A stretch of DNA of 64,000 nt from Bacillota bacterium (GTDB lineage: Bacteria; Bacillota; Negativicutes; Sporomusales; Sporomusaceae), in assembly GCA_017889705.1 (NCBI GenBank), contig JAGGAB010000003.1, forward strand, positions 1 through 64,000. The letters run 5' to 3'. The notes under the pieces were generated by a model that did not search any database, had not been told where the DNA came from, and saw only the letters and a list, made by a program, of their open reading frames with translations. Below, one piece after another: positions 46,347 to 54,681 of the stretch. How positions within the stretch are numbered: the first letter of the stretch is position 1; every line of letters starts with the position of its first letter. The position numbers were made by a program, and so were the translations under genes.

Positions 46347-47726
46347 TTACATCAAGATAATAGCCACAATGGTTGTTGCAACAAACCCCAAAACAACCGG
46401 TACAAAATTTTTTCTTGCTAGTTCTATTGGGTTAACGCCGGTTATTGCCGCTACCGGAATTAGTCCCCAAGGGATGATTGTTCCACCCCCTGTCCATACT
46501 CCGGCTATTTGCCCAAGTGCAGCCAATGTCGCCTTATCAATCGGCATGGCAGTGCCAAAAGTAGCTGCTACACTCCCAACTAGCGGCAGTGGTGAAAAAC
46601 CAGACCCGTCTAAACCGACAATGATACCTGTGGCTAAACTGACGATCGCTACAAAAAATTTATTCAAAGGAATTACCTGTGACAGATAAATTCCAAAGTC
46701 CTCAAGAAAACCGGTTGCTGTTTTTACATCCAGTATTGATTTGGCTAAATCCCCTTTACCCAGAAAAAAGAAGCCGCCAATGATGATTACCGGCGCAAAA
46801 ATCTTGATGCCAAACATAAACCCATCTCGAATATATTCGGTGATTTTTTCTAATCCTTCCCAACCATCCTTCAGTAGTGTCCCGACCGCCAAAATGATAA
46901 CTGCCGTGGCCCCTAAGAGAGCGGTCGCATCACCGCCTTTTAACTTCAAAACCCACATGGCGGCTACATCAGCAGCAAACGCCAGCGGCGTTACCCAGGC
47001 AAGAATATAGGAAACGGTAGTGATCTCACGCTGTACTTCTTTAGCACGAAATGCATTTTGTTCATTTTTCAATGCTTCTGGATTGTTTCTCATATCTTTT
47101 TTTATCAAAATATATGCAGTTACCGTAGATACCAAACCCATTGTAATCGCCAGCGGAATGCTAGCAGAGATGATTGGACCGGGATCGGCAAAGCCTGCGG
47201 CTTTAGCAGTAATGGTAGGTGCTCCTTGGATTACATAGTCTGTTGATAGTCCAATTCCATGTCCAAATAAGTTCATGGCAATCGCTGCCCCCATAACCGG
47301 CAGTCCAGCTCGTACAGCCACCGGAACCATAATTGCGCCAATTAGGGCAACCGCCGGCGATGGCCAAAAGAACCAGGAAGCAAGCAGCATAGAAAAGCCC
47401 AAAACCCAAAATGCAACATCCGCATTAATCATTAATTTCGCCGCAGGGCTCATTACAAGATAATCCGCTCCGGTATCGCTTAATAGTTTTGATAAAGCAA
47501 CAATCAAAGAAATGACCACGATAATTCCCCAAAACTCATTACCGGCTACAATAAGGGCATTAAAGATAGTAGATACCGCCCCCACTACTGATTGCTTAAC
47601 AACCCAGCCAACCGTTAATAAACCTAAAATGCAAGGAATAAGAGGATCTTTGCGCAGTGCCATAACAACAATTACAACAAATACCCAAAATAGGAACAAC
47701 CAATGTGCTGCCGTCAGTGTCACCAA
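46347..47726 (-). CDS. GntP-like ion-transporter-superfamily permease
   Basis: The 459-residue integral membrane protein has about 12 hydrophobic helices, a central cytoplasmic stretch (KKDMRNNPEALKNEQNAFRAKEV), and repeated small-residue loops (WFFWPSPAVALIGA and GIIVGLDGSGFSPLPLVGS) as in GntP/CitMHS-type carboxylate or gluconate transporters. The start is TTG 47726 (GTG 47723 alternative) after GGAGG. It is the last gene of the leftward B12-mutase operon, so it most likely imports the amino or organic acid that the operon degrades. The substrate is not readable from sequence. Confidence 0.75.
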   Translation of the reverse strand: MVTLTAAHWLFLFWVFVVIVVMALRKDPLIPCILGLLTVGWVVKQSVVGAVSTIFNALIVAGNEFWGIIVVISLIVALSKLLSDTGADYLVMSPAAKLMINADVAFWVLGFSMLLASWFFWPSPAVALIGAIMVPVAVRAGLPVMGAAIAMNLFGHGIGLSTDYVIQGAPTITAKAAGFADPGPIISASIPLAITMGLVSTVTAYILIKKDMRNNPEALKNEQNAFRAKEVQREITTVSYILAWVTPLAFAADVAAMWVLKLKGGDATALLGATAVIILAVGTLLKDGWEGLEKITEYIRDGFMFGIKIFAPVIIIGGFFFLGKGDLAKSILDVKTATGFLEDFGIYLSQVIPLNKFFVAIVSLATGIIVGLDGSGFSPLPLVGSVAATFGTAMPIDKATLAALGQIAGVWTGGGTIIPWGLIPVAAITGVNPIELARKNFVPVVLGFVATTIVAIILM

Positions 47727-47776
47727 TGTAGGTAAGCCTCCTCTTGGTAGTGTTATTTCACAATATAATTCTTCGA

Positions 47777-47938
47777 TTACGAAGGTATAATATTATTTAT
47801 TTGAGCATTTTGCTCTTGTTTATCTTTTGTTGTGTTATTGGGCGATTTCTTGTCTGTCGTCTGTCTTGTCAGTGAGTCTTTATGTTTACAACTTGTCTTA
47901 TCAACACAAATTTCATGGATTCCTCTTATAGTTTCCAT
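47777..47938 (-). CDS. Mini-protein (53 aa) in the B12-mutase operon
   Basis: The ATG at 47938 lies 6 nt after GGAGGTG. The protein starts METIRGIHEICVDKTSCKHK, with two cysteines, and continues as a highly polar, Lys/Asn/Gln-rich tail ending QNAQINNIIPS. It lies between the mutase and permease genes and is likely translated. The last 10 residues resemble those of the 40-aa protein at 55512-55634. No family known; perhaps disordered. Confidence 0.6.
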   Translation of the reverse strand: METIRGIHEICVDKTSCKHKDSLTRQTTDKKSPNNTTKDKQEQNAQINNIIPS

Positions 47939-47995
47939 GGTTTCACCTCCGTTAGTAGTTTTGCCTATTAGCGAGATAATTACTCGAAACAAGTA

Positions 47996-49816
47996 TTATA
48001 TTGTTGTAACAGTATCTTTGCCGATACGACCAGGATAAGCTCCTTCTTCCCGGCTTCCCAGCACACCATTATGAATAGCACTGACAAAATCACCGGTTTT
48101 TATAACTTGCTCAAGTACTTTTTCAATTCTTTCAGTAATCTGCTCGGCATATTTATCAGCCTGCGGCGTAGGCTTGATGCTTGCTTGGCCAAAAAAACGC
48201 AAACTGTCTTGTACGGCTCTGAGGGTATCAATTTTAGCTGGAACGGATATGGGTCCACCCGAATAAGCCTCGTCGGTAGATGCAATGGAAATGGCGTCTA
48301 CTTCAAGAGACATGGCCAAGCAAGCATGCAGAGCGGTTGTTGTGGCTGATTGCACACGATCTTCGGTATGGGTCAGAAAACCGATTGGTGCGCCTGGCCA
48401 AATAGGTGCATTGATAATTTGACGCAACGCATAGATTTTCGCAGCATTAAAATCAATATAATTGTCTTCCATATATTCATGGATCATTACTTCCGGCGAA
48501 TAAGCAAAAAGAGGCTGCAAAATGGGTCTTGCACCTAAACGTACAGCCAAATCGCTGACGATAAGCATACCGGCAAACGCTTTGTGAGCCGGGACACCTG
48601 CCAATTCTTCGTTTGTTACAACATCAAACGGCATATTGTATTTCTTGGCAAACAGAATAGAATGGTAGCCGTCAATCGTCATTCGCTCCGGGTCAGTTCC
48701 TGCCCCGAGTGAGCCATAACAAATATTGATTTTGGTTAAATCCGCACCTATTTTCCCTGCCAAAACAACTGTTTCCGGTGTATTAAGCCCACGATGAGCG
48801 CGTACTTGCCATAGCGTGGATTTTTCTAATGCTCCGTGAATCCTGTTAAGATTGGCCGGTGTTATTACAGTTCCATCTTCCTGATGAGTCAGAAAACCAT
48901 CGAGAAACCCTTCTGTGCGCGCCCCCCAGGAGGGATCAAAATGCACTACTCCGTCTGCTCCCCAAGCTTCACTGGCAAGAATATGGCCAACATCCATAAA
49001 CGGACAGCCTGTACCATACTGGTTAAATACCAGCGGCTTTTTCCTCGTATGCTGTAATTTCAGTACCGACATACGCCTTTTGGTTTCCTCTAAGTAGTGT
49101 TCAAGACCCCGGACTTCTTCAACAGTAAACCGGCGGGTCTTAGGGTGCAATTCACCGGTAGTGTAGTATTTTTGCGGAACTTCACTGCACATTTCGGGAT
49201 ACTGGTTATACAGCTCGCCGTTACCTTCACGCCTGCGCCAACGGTCAACATCCCACAACTCATCCCGGAGCTTGGCCCGTTTTACGCCAGGTGAAGTCTT
49301 ATCTTTTACCCAGTCAAGAATCATATCGGAAATCTTGGCAAGTTTTTCACCAATGCCGGTATGCCGGTATTGGTAATCATAGCTTGCTGTCATATCAATC
49401 TTTTCTTTTTTGCTTCTAAATGGATCCGGATGATATTCGCGTCCTTCGACGAAACAAATAACTTCCTCAATTGTAGTTCCTGGGCCAAAACCGGCATCAA
49501 ATCCAAGTTCAGCCGCAAGCTCGGGACGAATAGCCATACCGCCAATACCGATTTTAGTGTTATTGCGAAGACCGGCGGCATCACTCACATCTATAAAGCG
49601 CGCTAATATCTCACCGACACCATAACCCAGCGTACGACTCAAGAGCAACACATCTACTTTTTCCTTGCTAAAAATCGTCTCAATAATTTCATCAGACGTA
49701 AGGTCAGGCGGCAATAAAAATATCTCATGGCCTGCTTGGGTCAAACCACGCGCAATCATCTTGAGACCAATATCATGTACCGGATCAAGCGGGGCTAAAA
49801 CCACACTTTTTTTCAT
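47996..49816 (-). CDS. Fused glutamate-mutase-like B12-dependent enzyme
   Basis: The 606-residue protein joins two parts. Residues 1-135 form a cobalamin-binding domain with D11-P-V-H14-D-I-G17 (DxHxxG, His ligating cobalt), a following LLLSRTLG, and IGIGGMA, as in glutamate mutase S. Residues about 260-606 form a barrel matching glutamate mutase E: WQVRAHRGLNTPE (about 339), STDEAYSGGP (513-522) in the place of TPHEAxGxP, and a C-terminal GDFVSAIHNGVL...GAYPGRIGKD stretch. Classical glutamate mutase is two subunits; here they are one chain, S before E. It should rearrange the carbon skeleton of an amino acid via a radical. ATGA overlap with the small gene upstream shows coupling. Changed active-site residues make the substrate uncertain. 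Confidence 0.8.
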   Translation of the reverse strand: MKKSVVLAPLDPVHDIGLKMIARGLTQAGHEIFLLPPDLTSDEIIETIFSKEKVDVLLLSRTLGYGVGEILARFIDVSDAAGLRNNTKIGIGGMAIRPELAAELGFDAGFGPGTTIEEVICFVEGREYHPDPFRSKKEKIDMTASYDYQYRHTGIGEKLAKISDMILDWVKDKTSPGVKRAKLRDELWDVDRWRRREGNGELYNQYPEMCSEVPQKYYTTGELHPKTRRFTVEEVRGLEHYLEETKRRMSVLKLQHTRKKPLVFNQYGTGCPFMDVGHILASEAWGADGVVHFDPSWGARTEGFLDGFLTHQEDGTVITPANLNRIHGALEKSTLWQVRAHRGLNTPETVVLAGKIGADLTKINICYGSLGAGTDPERMTIDGYHSILFAKKYNMPFDVVTNEELAGVPAHKAFAGMLIVSDLAVRLGARPILQPLFAYSPEVMIHEYMEDNYIDFNAAKIYALRQIINAPIWPGAPIGFLTHTEDRVQSATTTALHACLAMSLEVDAISIASTDEAYSGGPISVPAKIDTLRAVQDSLRFFGQASIKPTPQADKYAEQITERIEKVLEQVIKTGDFVSAIHNGVLGSREEGAYPGRIGKDTVTTI

Positions 49817-50061
49817 GGCTGATCCACCTTTGCAGCTTCCCTTAGCAGCCAGGCATATTTATCTGCCGGACGATATGCATAGGCGCGGCCGCGGATTCTT
49901 GTGCCAGGTCCTACATGTTGGGCAAATACAATGTCCACATCGCTGAACCCCCAATTTTTGAGCATGTTTAGCATAATATTCCGGCCTTGCAGCTCATTAT
50001 CGCAGACAATAAAGGTTTCTACATCCAATGCGTCCATTATTTGATGCAGCGGATTAGACAT
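49813..50061 (-). CDS. Small protein (82 aa) coupled to the mutase
   Basis: MSNPLHQIMDALDVETFIVC opens the protein and it ends with AAKVDQP. The start at 50061 has AGGTGA at a good distance; a GTG 12 nt upstream is possible. It overlaps the mutase gene by 4 nt (ATGA) and lies 16 nt after the P-loop gene, so it is tightly co-expressed. No family is recognised. The position suggests a mutase accessory subunit, analogous to small partners of other B12 mutases; this is inference. Confidence 0.7.
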   Translation of the reverse strand: MSNPLHQIMDALDVETFIVCDNELQGRNIMLNMLKNWGFSDVDIVFAQHVGPGTRIRGRAYAYRPADKYAWLLREAAKVDQP

Positions 50062-50077
50062 ACTGCCTTTCACCTCA

Positions 50078-51193
50078 TTATTTAAAGTAGATTGTTTCCG
50101 GCGATTCCCAACGGTAGGTATTTAGGAGAATGATATCCACCAGTCGCTTTGCCCCGTGTCTGGTAACATTAAACACTGGAGCTGCAATTCTACGCTTTAT
50201 GGAAACCTCCAGACTATGAAAATCGATATAGTTGGGAATATAGGTTTTAGATTCAAACCGATACTCGGGGAAGAAAGGGTTTACGGTTACCGCAAGTAAA
50301 GGAACACGTCGTAAGACGCCGGTAAAAACACCGGCTTCATAGAGCTTGTCTAATACCTGGTAAAATGACATGAGATTGTCAGTAGTAAGAAGTTTGACGG
50401 GATCCGCAAAAACCAGGAATAGCCGTTGTTCACTGTTGATAAACTGGTTGTACAAGGTTTGCAAAACTTTTTCGTTGGTGATTCCCGGTATGATTAAATG
50501 TCCTTCACTATCATCAAATCCTTGAAATAAGCGCATTGTTTCCTGTTCACTCAAGAGCGACGGCTGCTTGCTGCTGGCAACCTCCTGCAGGTTAGAATTA
50601 AATAAAGTAACATTAGACAATTTTTTCTCGGTTAGTTTGGATAGTTGCTCAGCATACGGCAAATTAGAAAGCCGCCACAACATTTCAGTTTCCTCCGAAA
50701 GAGTAGGTATATTGGTGGTACGTGCTGCACCAGTAGCCAAAATAATACCGTCAGTTTCAGCCATGGGAGCAATACGACTAAGGGCACCATCAAAAATTGT
50801 TACTCCAGGCCCAATCTTGTGCAATAAATCTCTAAGCAGGCGTACTTCTGCGCTTTTATTAGGTCCGGCGGTAACAATCATTCCGGAAGAAATTACTTGA
50901 GTGATGACTACTTTTCCAAGTGGAGTATGGATATTGGTTTTTTCAAGTACCTTAAGTTTTGCAGTGCTGGTTGCTACACATTTTTCTGCTGTGGCAATAA
51001 TTTCTTTCGCCAATACCTTTAATTTAGGTTTTGGCAAGCCGGTGATATTGTCCAGGTTTTCACCATCATAGCCAATACTTGTTAAAAAAATCGGGATTTC
51101 GCGAGCCCTTAATTCGTCAAGTATAGCTGCAGTTGTTGTTGTTTTTCCAGTATTCTTTGCGGTACCAGCAATGCCAATAACCAGCTCAAGCAA
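50078..51193 (-). CDS. P-loop protein, putative B12-mutase reactivase (KamB-like)
   Basis: The 371-residue cytoplasmic protein has a P-loop at its start (GIAGTAKNTGKTTTT) of the dethiobiotin-synthetase/MinD-like kind, followed by ATGAARTTNIPTLSEET and a second alpha/beta domain. Proteins of this size and motif accompany lysine 5,6-aminomutase (KamB-type reactivase) and I suspect the same job here: removing damaged cobalamin from the mutase using nucleotide. The start is TTG 51193 preceded by AGAGG; the longer reading from 51253 lacks a site. No MutL/GlmL-type ATPase is in the cluster. The assignment is by memory of family features. Confidence 0.65.
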   Translation of the reverse strand: MLELVIGIAGTAKNTGKTTTTAAILDELRAREIPIFLTSIGYDGENLDNITGLPKPKLKVLAKEIIATAEKCVATSTAKLKVLEKTNIHTPLGKVVITQVISSGMIVTAGPNKSAEVRLLRDLLHKIGPGVTIFDGALSRIAPMAETDGIILATGAARTTNIPTLSEETEMLWRLSNLPYAEQLSKLTEKKLSNVTLFNSNLQEVASSKQPSLLSEQETMRLFQGFDDSEGHLIIPGITNEKVLQTLYNQFINSEQRLFLVFADPVKLLTTDNLMSFYQVLDKLYEAGVFTGVLRRVPLLAVTVNPFFPEYRFESKTYIPNYIDFHSLEVSIKRRIAAPVFNVTRHGAKRLVDIILLNTYRWESPETIYFK

Positions 51194-51330
51194 ATATATC
51201 CTCTCCCTGCTCAGGGAAAATATCGTAATAAGAAAAATACAGGCCGCTGCCAATTACCCTCTTGGTATCTGGGCTTATACACGGCCTGTTATACAGGTGT
51301 ATATAATTTACTTGGCAGCAGCGGTTTTTT

Positions 51331-52632
51331 CTAGGCCAATGATTGGGCAAAAATGCCGCTCATATTTGCCTGTTCTACCTTGTTTTTAATCTTTTCTATA
51401 TCAGTAGTATAAAGCTCTTTACTGTTTATATGATCAAATAATACAGAGCCGGAGAAGGTGTATTTTTTAGTTAATCCCTCTTGCGTAGCCATTTGCTCCT
51501 TAACGTAGGCAATACCTTCACCACACGCAAGTGATCTTGGAATTTCTAGGGTTTCTTGTCCTAATGCATATCTGGCGGCATTATGTCCGGCCAGTGTTCC
51601 CGTAATAATTGCCTCAGTATGCCCCACCAATAATCCGGCTTTTTCGCCGCCACAAAAGACATTGTCAAGTGTATCGACCTTTAACGTATTGTCACGTGGC
51701 AGCATGCCAAAGTAACGCATCGAGTTGCCAATACCTCCGGCATACGGATCTTCAAAACGGGCATTTTTGCATCCGGGAATTTGGCGCAGAATATCAAGCG
51801 GGTAATACGCAGTCATCAATTTTGCATGACCTGTGTCTAACAAAACGATGTTTTCGGCAAATTCCTTTAGTGCATATTGTTGGCAAGCCTTTTGCCCAAG
51901 AGATGACATGTTTTTTTGCAAATGGGACGGGACGGGAATTACACAGACACCGGTACGATCTAACTTTTCTCTGATTTCCGGAGACAAGGATTCTTTATGC
52001 AGCTTACAGGAACCGCTCATCGCACCTAACGTACCGTCAGTTTTTTCGCCTATCATTTCCTTCACACCAGCTTTTGCACCAATACTCAGGCGCGGACCAA
52101 AGGTCGGGCAACGATAAATACACATGGCACAACCGTTGCCATACTTTGAGCAGTTGGATTGGGGACCGGCTGTGCCGGAAACATCGACAAAGGCATCGCC
52201 GGCAACTTGTATGGATTCTTCTTCTTCAAATAAATCAGCAATTACCCGTACTATCTTTTTATTTTCCATAGCTATATCTTTGACACGGGATTTAAGATGA
52301 ATTTTTATGCCTGCATCCAAAAGCGCTTGGCGAACAGCCGGTTCAATTGTTGACACATCATATAAATTAGCATGCTTATGTCCCGGAAACTCAATATTCT
52401 TATGGCGAGAGTTAGCGTCGGTAATCTCGAACAAATCACCGCCACCCATGGCAATCATTTCTTCGGTAACTGTGAACCGTCCGTTATTGCGCATAATGCC
52501 GCCTACCAAGCCAGTTCCGAGGAGCATATCTGTCCGTTCAAAGAGTTCGACATCACAACCAATTTTTTTAGCTGCCAATGCAGCCGCAGTACCTGCCCAT
52601 CCGCCACCGACAACAACAACTTTTTTAGCCAT
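51331..52632 (-). CDS. FAD-dependent oxidoreductase with candidate Fe-S site
   Basis: The 433-residue flavoprotein has a dinucleotide-binding motif at the N terminus (VVVGGGWAGTAAALAA) and a C-terminal FAD-binding segment (VFCGGEKAGLLVGHTEAI). Cysteines C161, C168, C171 and C175 form C-x6-C-x2-C-x3-C in NCSKYGNGCAMCIYRCP, suggesting a 4Fe-4S cluster in the middle of the chain. The overall layout recalls FAD-dependent dehydrogenases such as TrmFO/GidA and FixC relatives. Within the operon it would provide a redox step, possibly dehydrogenating an amine or a hydroxy acid. GGAGG precedes the ATG. Confidence 0.78.
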   Translation of the reverse strand: MAKKVVVVGGGWAGTAAALAAKKIGCDVELFERTDMLLGTGLVGGIMRNNGRFTVTEEMIAMGGGDLFEITDANSRHKNIEFPGHKHANLYDVSTIEPAVRQALLDAGIKIHLKSRVKDIAMENKKIVRVIADLFEEEESIQVAGDAFVDVSGTAGPQSNCSKYGNGCAMCIYRCPTFGPRLSIGAKAGVKEMIGEKTDGTLGAMSGSCKLHKESLSPEIREKLDRTGVCVIPVPSHLQKNMSSLGQKACQQYALKEFAENIVLLDTGHAKLMTAYYPLDILRQIPGCKNARFEDPYAGGIGNSMRYFGMLPRDNTLKVDTLDNVFCGGEKAGLLVGHTEAIITGTLAGHNAARYALGQETLEIPRSLACGEGIAYVKEQMATQEGLTKKYTFSGSVLFDHINSKELYTTDIEKIKNKVEQANMSGIFAQSLA

Positions 52633-52717
52633 GATAAACCTCCTTTTTTGTGTAATTGCGAAGGCATTGAGGATTGTCTGATTGTCCCCAATGCCTCCAC
52701 GCTATCATGCAAAGTGG

Positions 52718-54178
52718 TTAAAGAATCCCCGCGTATTTAGCAACAATTTCCATAAGTTTAATCTGCGCCTTAACACCATACCGCATAACATCTTTTAGCA
52801 AATTGCCCTTGCTGTCGGTGGTTGCAAGGTCAGGGGAAATATAAATATTACCGTCATAAGCCACTGTTGGAATTACGCCCATTTGGGCCATTCCTGATTG
52901 CAATATGTTGGTCCCAGAATACATATCTTCAATGGAGAAGATTGGCAGACCCATTTCCCCACTATCCCAAGTGCCTTCATAGTTAACCTCAACAGCGCGT
53001 GAGTTGTACGACTTATTGATAATAATCCCAGACTTAAGTTTGGGATGGATATTAGCAAATTCTTCGACAACCACATCATACAGATCATCAACTGATTTGG
53101 TATATATTTCGGGATTATCGCGCAAGACTTTTAGGGCTTGAATTTGTGTAGCCAGCGCTTCCTTCCCTGGATCAAAGGTCACATAGGCGGCTTTGCCATA
53201 GGAAGACGTAGTGCCCCATCTATCGCCATGCATACCCATTGCCCGGCGAATGGGAACCATAACATCTTCTTTGCCGATAATCAAGCCGCTTGTGGCTGCA
53301 CCACTGGCTTTATCCATGCTGTAGATAATCGCATCAGCCCCGGATTTGCGGATATCGTGACCAATCCCAGGCACACCCCAGGCATTGTCTATGATATAGG
53401 GTACTCCATATTCTTTGGCAAGTTTGGCATACATTTTTTGAAGTACAGGCGTACCGTCTGTGTCTTTTTCACCGTAACCATAGCCTGGAGTCTCATAACC
53501 TAAAGACGTGATGCCGGTAAACATACTGGCATGAATCTGAGCAAATTTCTTCATATCTTCATATACTTGCTTGGGATCAACCTTAGTTAACATGGGCACA
53601 GGGTGGTATTTAATACCATGCACATCATATTTTGCCCCTGCCAGCGGAACTATGACAGTATCTAAATTGTTTTGCCGCTTGCCATAGAAACCAAGCTCTC
53701 CCGGAGTAGTACCACGGTCGGCAATCAAATCTTTGTATCTTCCCGGATAGGGCCTACCATACCCGCCTTGATGGTGGAAATGCTTTTCGTAAGGGGCAAA
53801 GTAACGGGTACGGTAGTTGTCACCACGTCCTAAAGCCGGAGGAGTGAACAGGGAATCAAACGCTACCCATAGACCTGCTTCACAAGTGCTTGTCGGTGCG
53901 GCGTCATATTCGTCACCATAAATATCTTTGACCAACTCACGGATTTCATCAACCATCCCGGCTAATGGAATTACCTTTTTACCAGCTTCTTCGCCAGCAT
54001 GCATGATATCATCTCTTAGAGGTGCCGGACATCCGGAAATCCCGCCAGTCATGCCGAATTTCCCTTTGATTTCAGCAGGAATATTAAGTTCTTCGGCTGC
54101 TTTGCGGGCATCGGCATAAATGTTGGGAATATTAGCCTGAAGATGCTTGTACATTTGGAACTTATACTTGAAAGCCAT
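52718..54178 (-). CDS. Fold-type-I PLP-dependent enzyme
   Basis: The 486-residue enzyme has D264 in YIIDNAWGVPG (binds the PLP ring nitrogen) and K290 in YSMDKASGAATSG (Schiff base). The segment after K290, GLIIGKEDVMVPIRRAMGMHGDR, resembles SelA/DgaE-like and aminotransferase-V-like lyases. PTSTCEAGLW supplies the phosphate or ring contact. An alpha,beta-eliminating lyase or aminotransferase acting on the mutase product or substrate is likely, because a RidA gene lies directly upstream and RidA hydrolyses the enamine/imine that such lyases release. The substrate is unknown. GGAGG precedes the ATG. Confidence 0.8.
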   Translation of the reverse strand: MAFKYKFQMYKHLQANIPNIYADARKAAEELNIPAEIKGKFGMTGGISGCPAPLRDDIMHAGEEAGKKVIPLAGMVDEIRELVKDIYGDEYDAAPTSTCEAGLWVAFDSLFTPPALGRGDNYRTRYFAPYEKHFHHQGGYGRPYPGRYKDLIADRGTTPGELGFYGKRQNNLDTVIVPLAGAKYDVHGIKYHPVPMLTKVDPKQVYEDMKKFAQIHASMFTGITSLGYETPGYGYGEKDTDGTPVLQKMYAKLAKEYGVPYIIDNAWGVPGIGHDIRKSGADAIIYSMDKASGAATSGLIIGKEDVMVPIRRAMGMHGDRWGTTSSYGKAAYVTFDPGKEALATQIQALKVLRDNPEIYTKSVDDLYDVVVEEFANIHPKLKSGIIINKSYNSRAVEVNYEGTWDSGEMGLPIFSIEDMYSGTNILQSGMAQMGVIPTVAYDGNIYISPDLATTDSKGNLLKDVMRYGVKAQIKLMEIVAKYAGIL

Positions 54179-54219
54179 AATGTGATTCCTCCAGTATAGT
54201 AATTTTTTTGCTTCTATTT

Positions 54220-54681
54220 TTAAGCCTTTACTTTGACAATCATCTCTACTTCAACAGCAGCATTAATGGGCAGTTCAGCAACACCAACTGCTGAACGGGA
54301 ATGCTGACCTTGTTTGCCAAAAATCGTGCCGATTAATTCAGATGCTCCATTGATAACTTTAGGCTGATCGACAAATCCTGGAGCGCTATTGACAAAGCCC
54401 ACAACTTTTACAATTTGCTCAATGTTATCCAGATTGCCGATAACGCTTTTTACGGCAGCAAGACAGTTTAAGGCGCACACTTTAGCGGCCTCATAACATT
54501 GTTCAACAGATAAGTCAGTGCCTGCTTTACCGGCATATGCGAGCTTTCCTTCTACAAAGGGAATTTGTCCGGATGTGTACACATAGTCGCCGACCTTGAT
54601 CGCAGGAACATACGCCGCTACCGGTTTAGCCACTTCCGGGATGGTTAGTCCCAACTCTTTTACTTTGGACTCAAAGCTCAA
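54220..54681 (-). CDS. RidA-family enamine/imine deaminase
   Basis: A 153-residue member of the RidA/YjgF superfamily. GDYVYTSGQIPFVEGKL, CALNCLAAVKSVIGNLDNI and the C-terminal SAVGVAELPINAAVEVE are characteristic. The Arg that anchors the substrate carboxylate in active RidA enzymes is present in SRSAVGVAELP. RidA speeds hydrolysis of enamines released by PLP lyases such as threonine dehydratase. Start TTG 54681 overlaps the upstream gene's stop (TTGA), so translation is coupled. Confidence 0.9.
   Translation of the reverse strand: MSFESKVKELGLTIPEVAKPVAAYVPAIKVGDYVYTSGQIPFVEGKLAYAGKAGTDLSVEQCYEAAKVCALNCLAAVKSVIGNLDNIEQIVKVVGFVNSAPGFVDQPKVINGASELIGTIFGKQGQHSRSAVGVAELPINAAVEVEMIVKVKA

Noticed and set aside
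47058-47463. Open frames opposite the permease gene
   Set aside because: They are antisense shadows of a GC-poor membrane gene, without ribosome sites.
47996-49816. Reading the mutase as an ornithine or lysine aminomutase
   Set aside because: The lysine expected 11 residues after the cobalt-ligating His is Leu, the B12 domain is N-terminal rather than C-terminal, and the C-terminal motifs fit the glutamate-mutase barrel better.
52663-52697. Hairpin between the flavoprotein and PLP-enzyme genes as a terminator
   Set aside because: It has a stem (GGCATTG/CAATGCC) but no T run, so it is more likely an mRNA stability or spacing element inside the operon.
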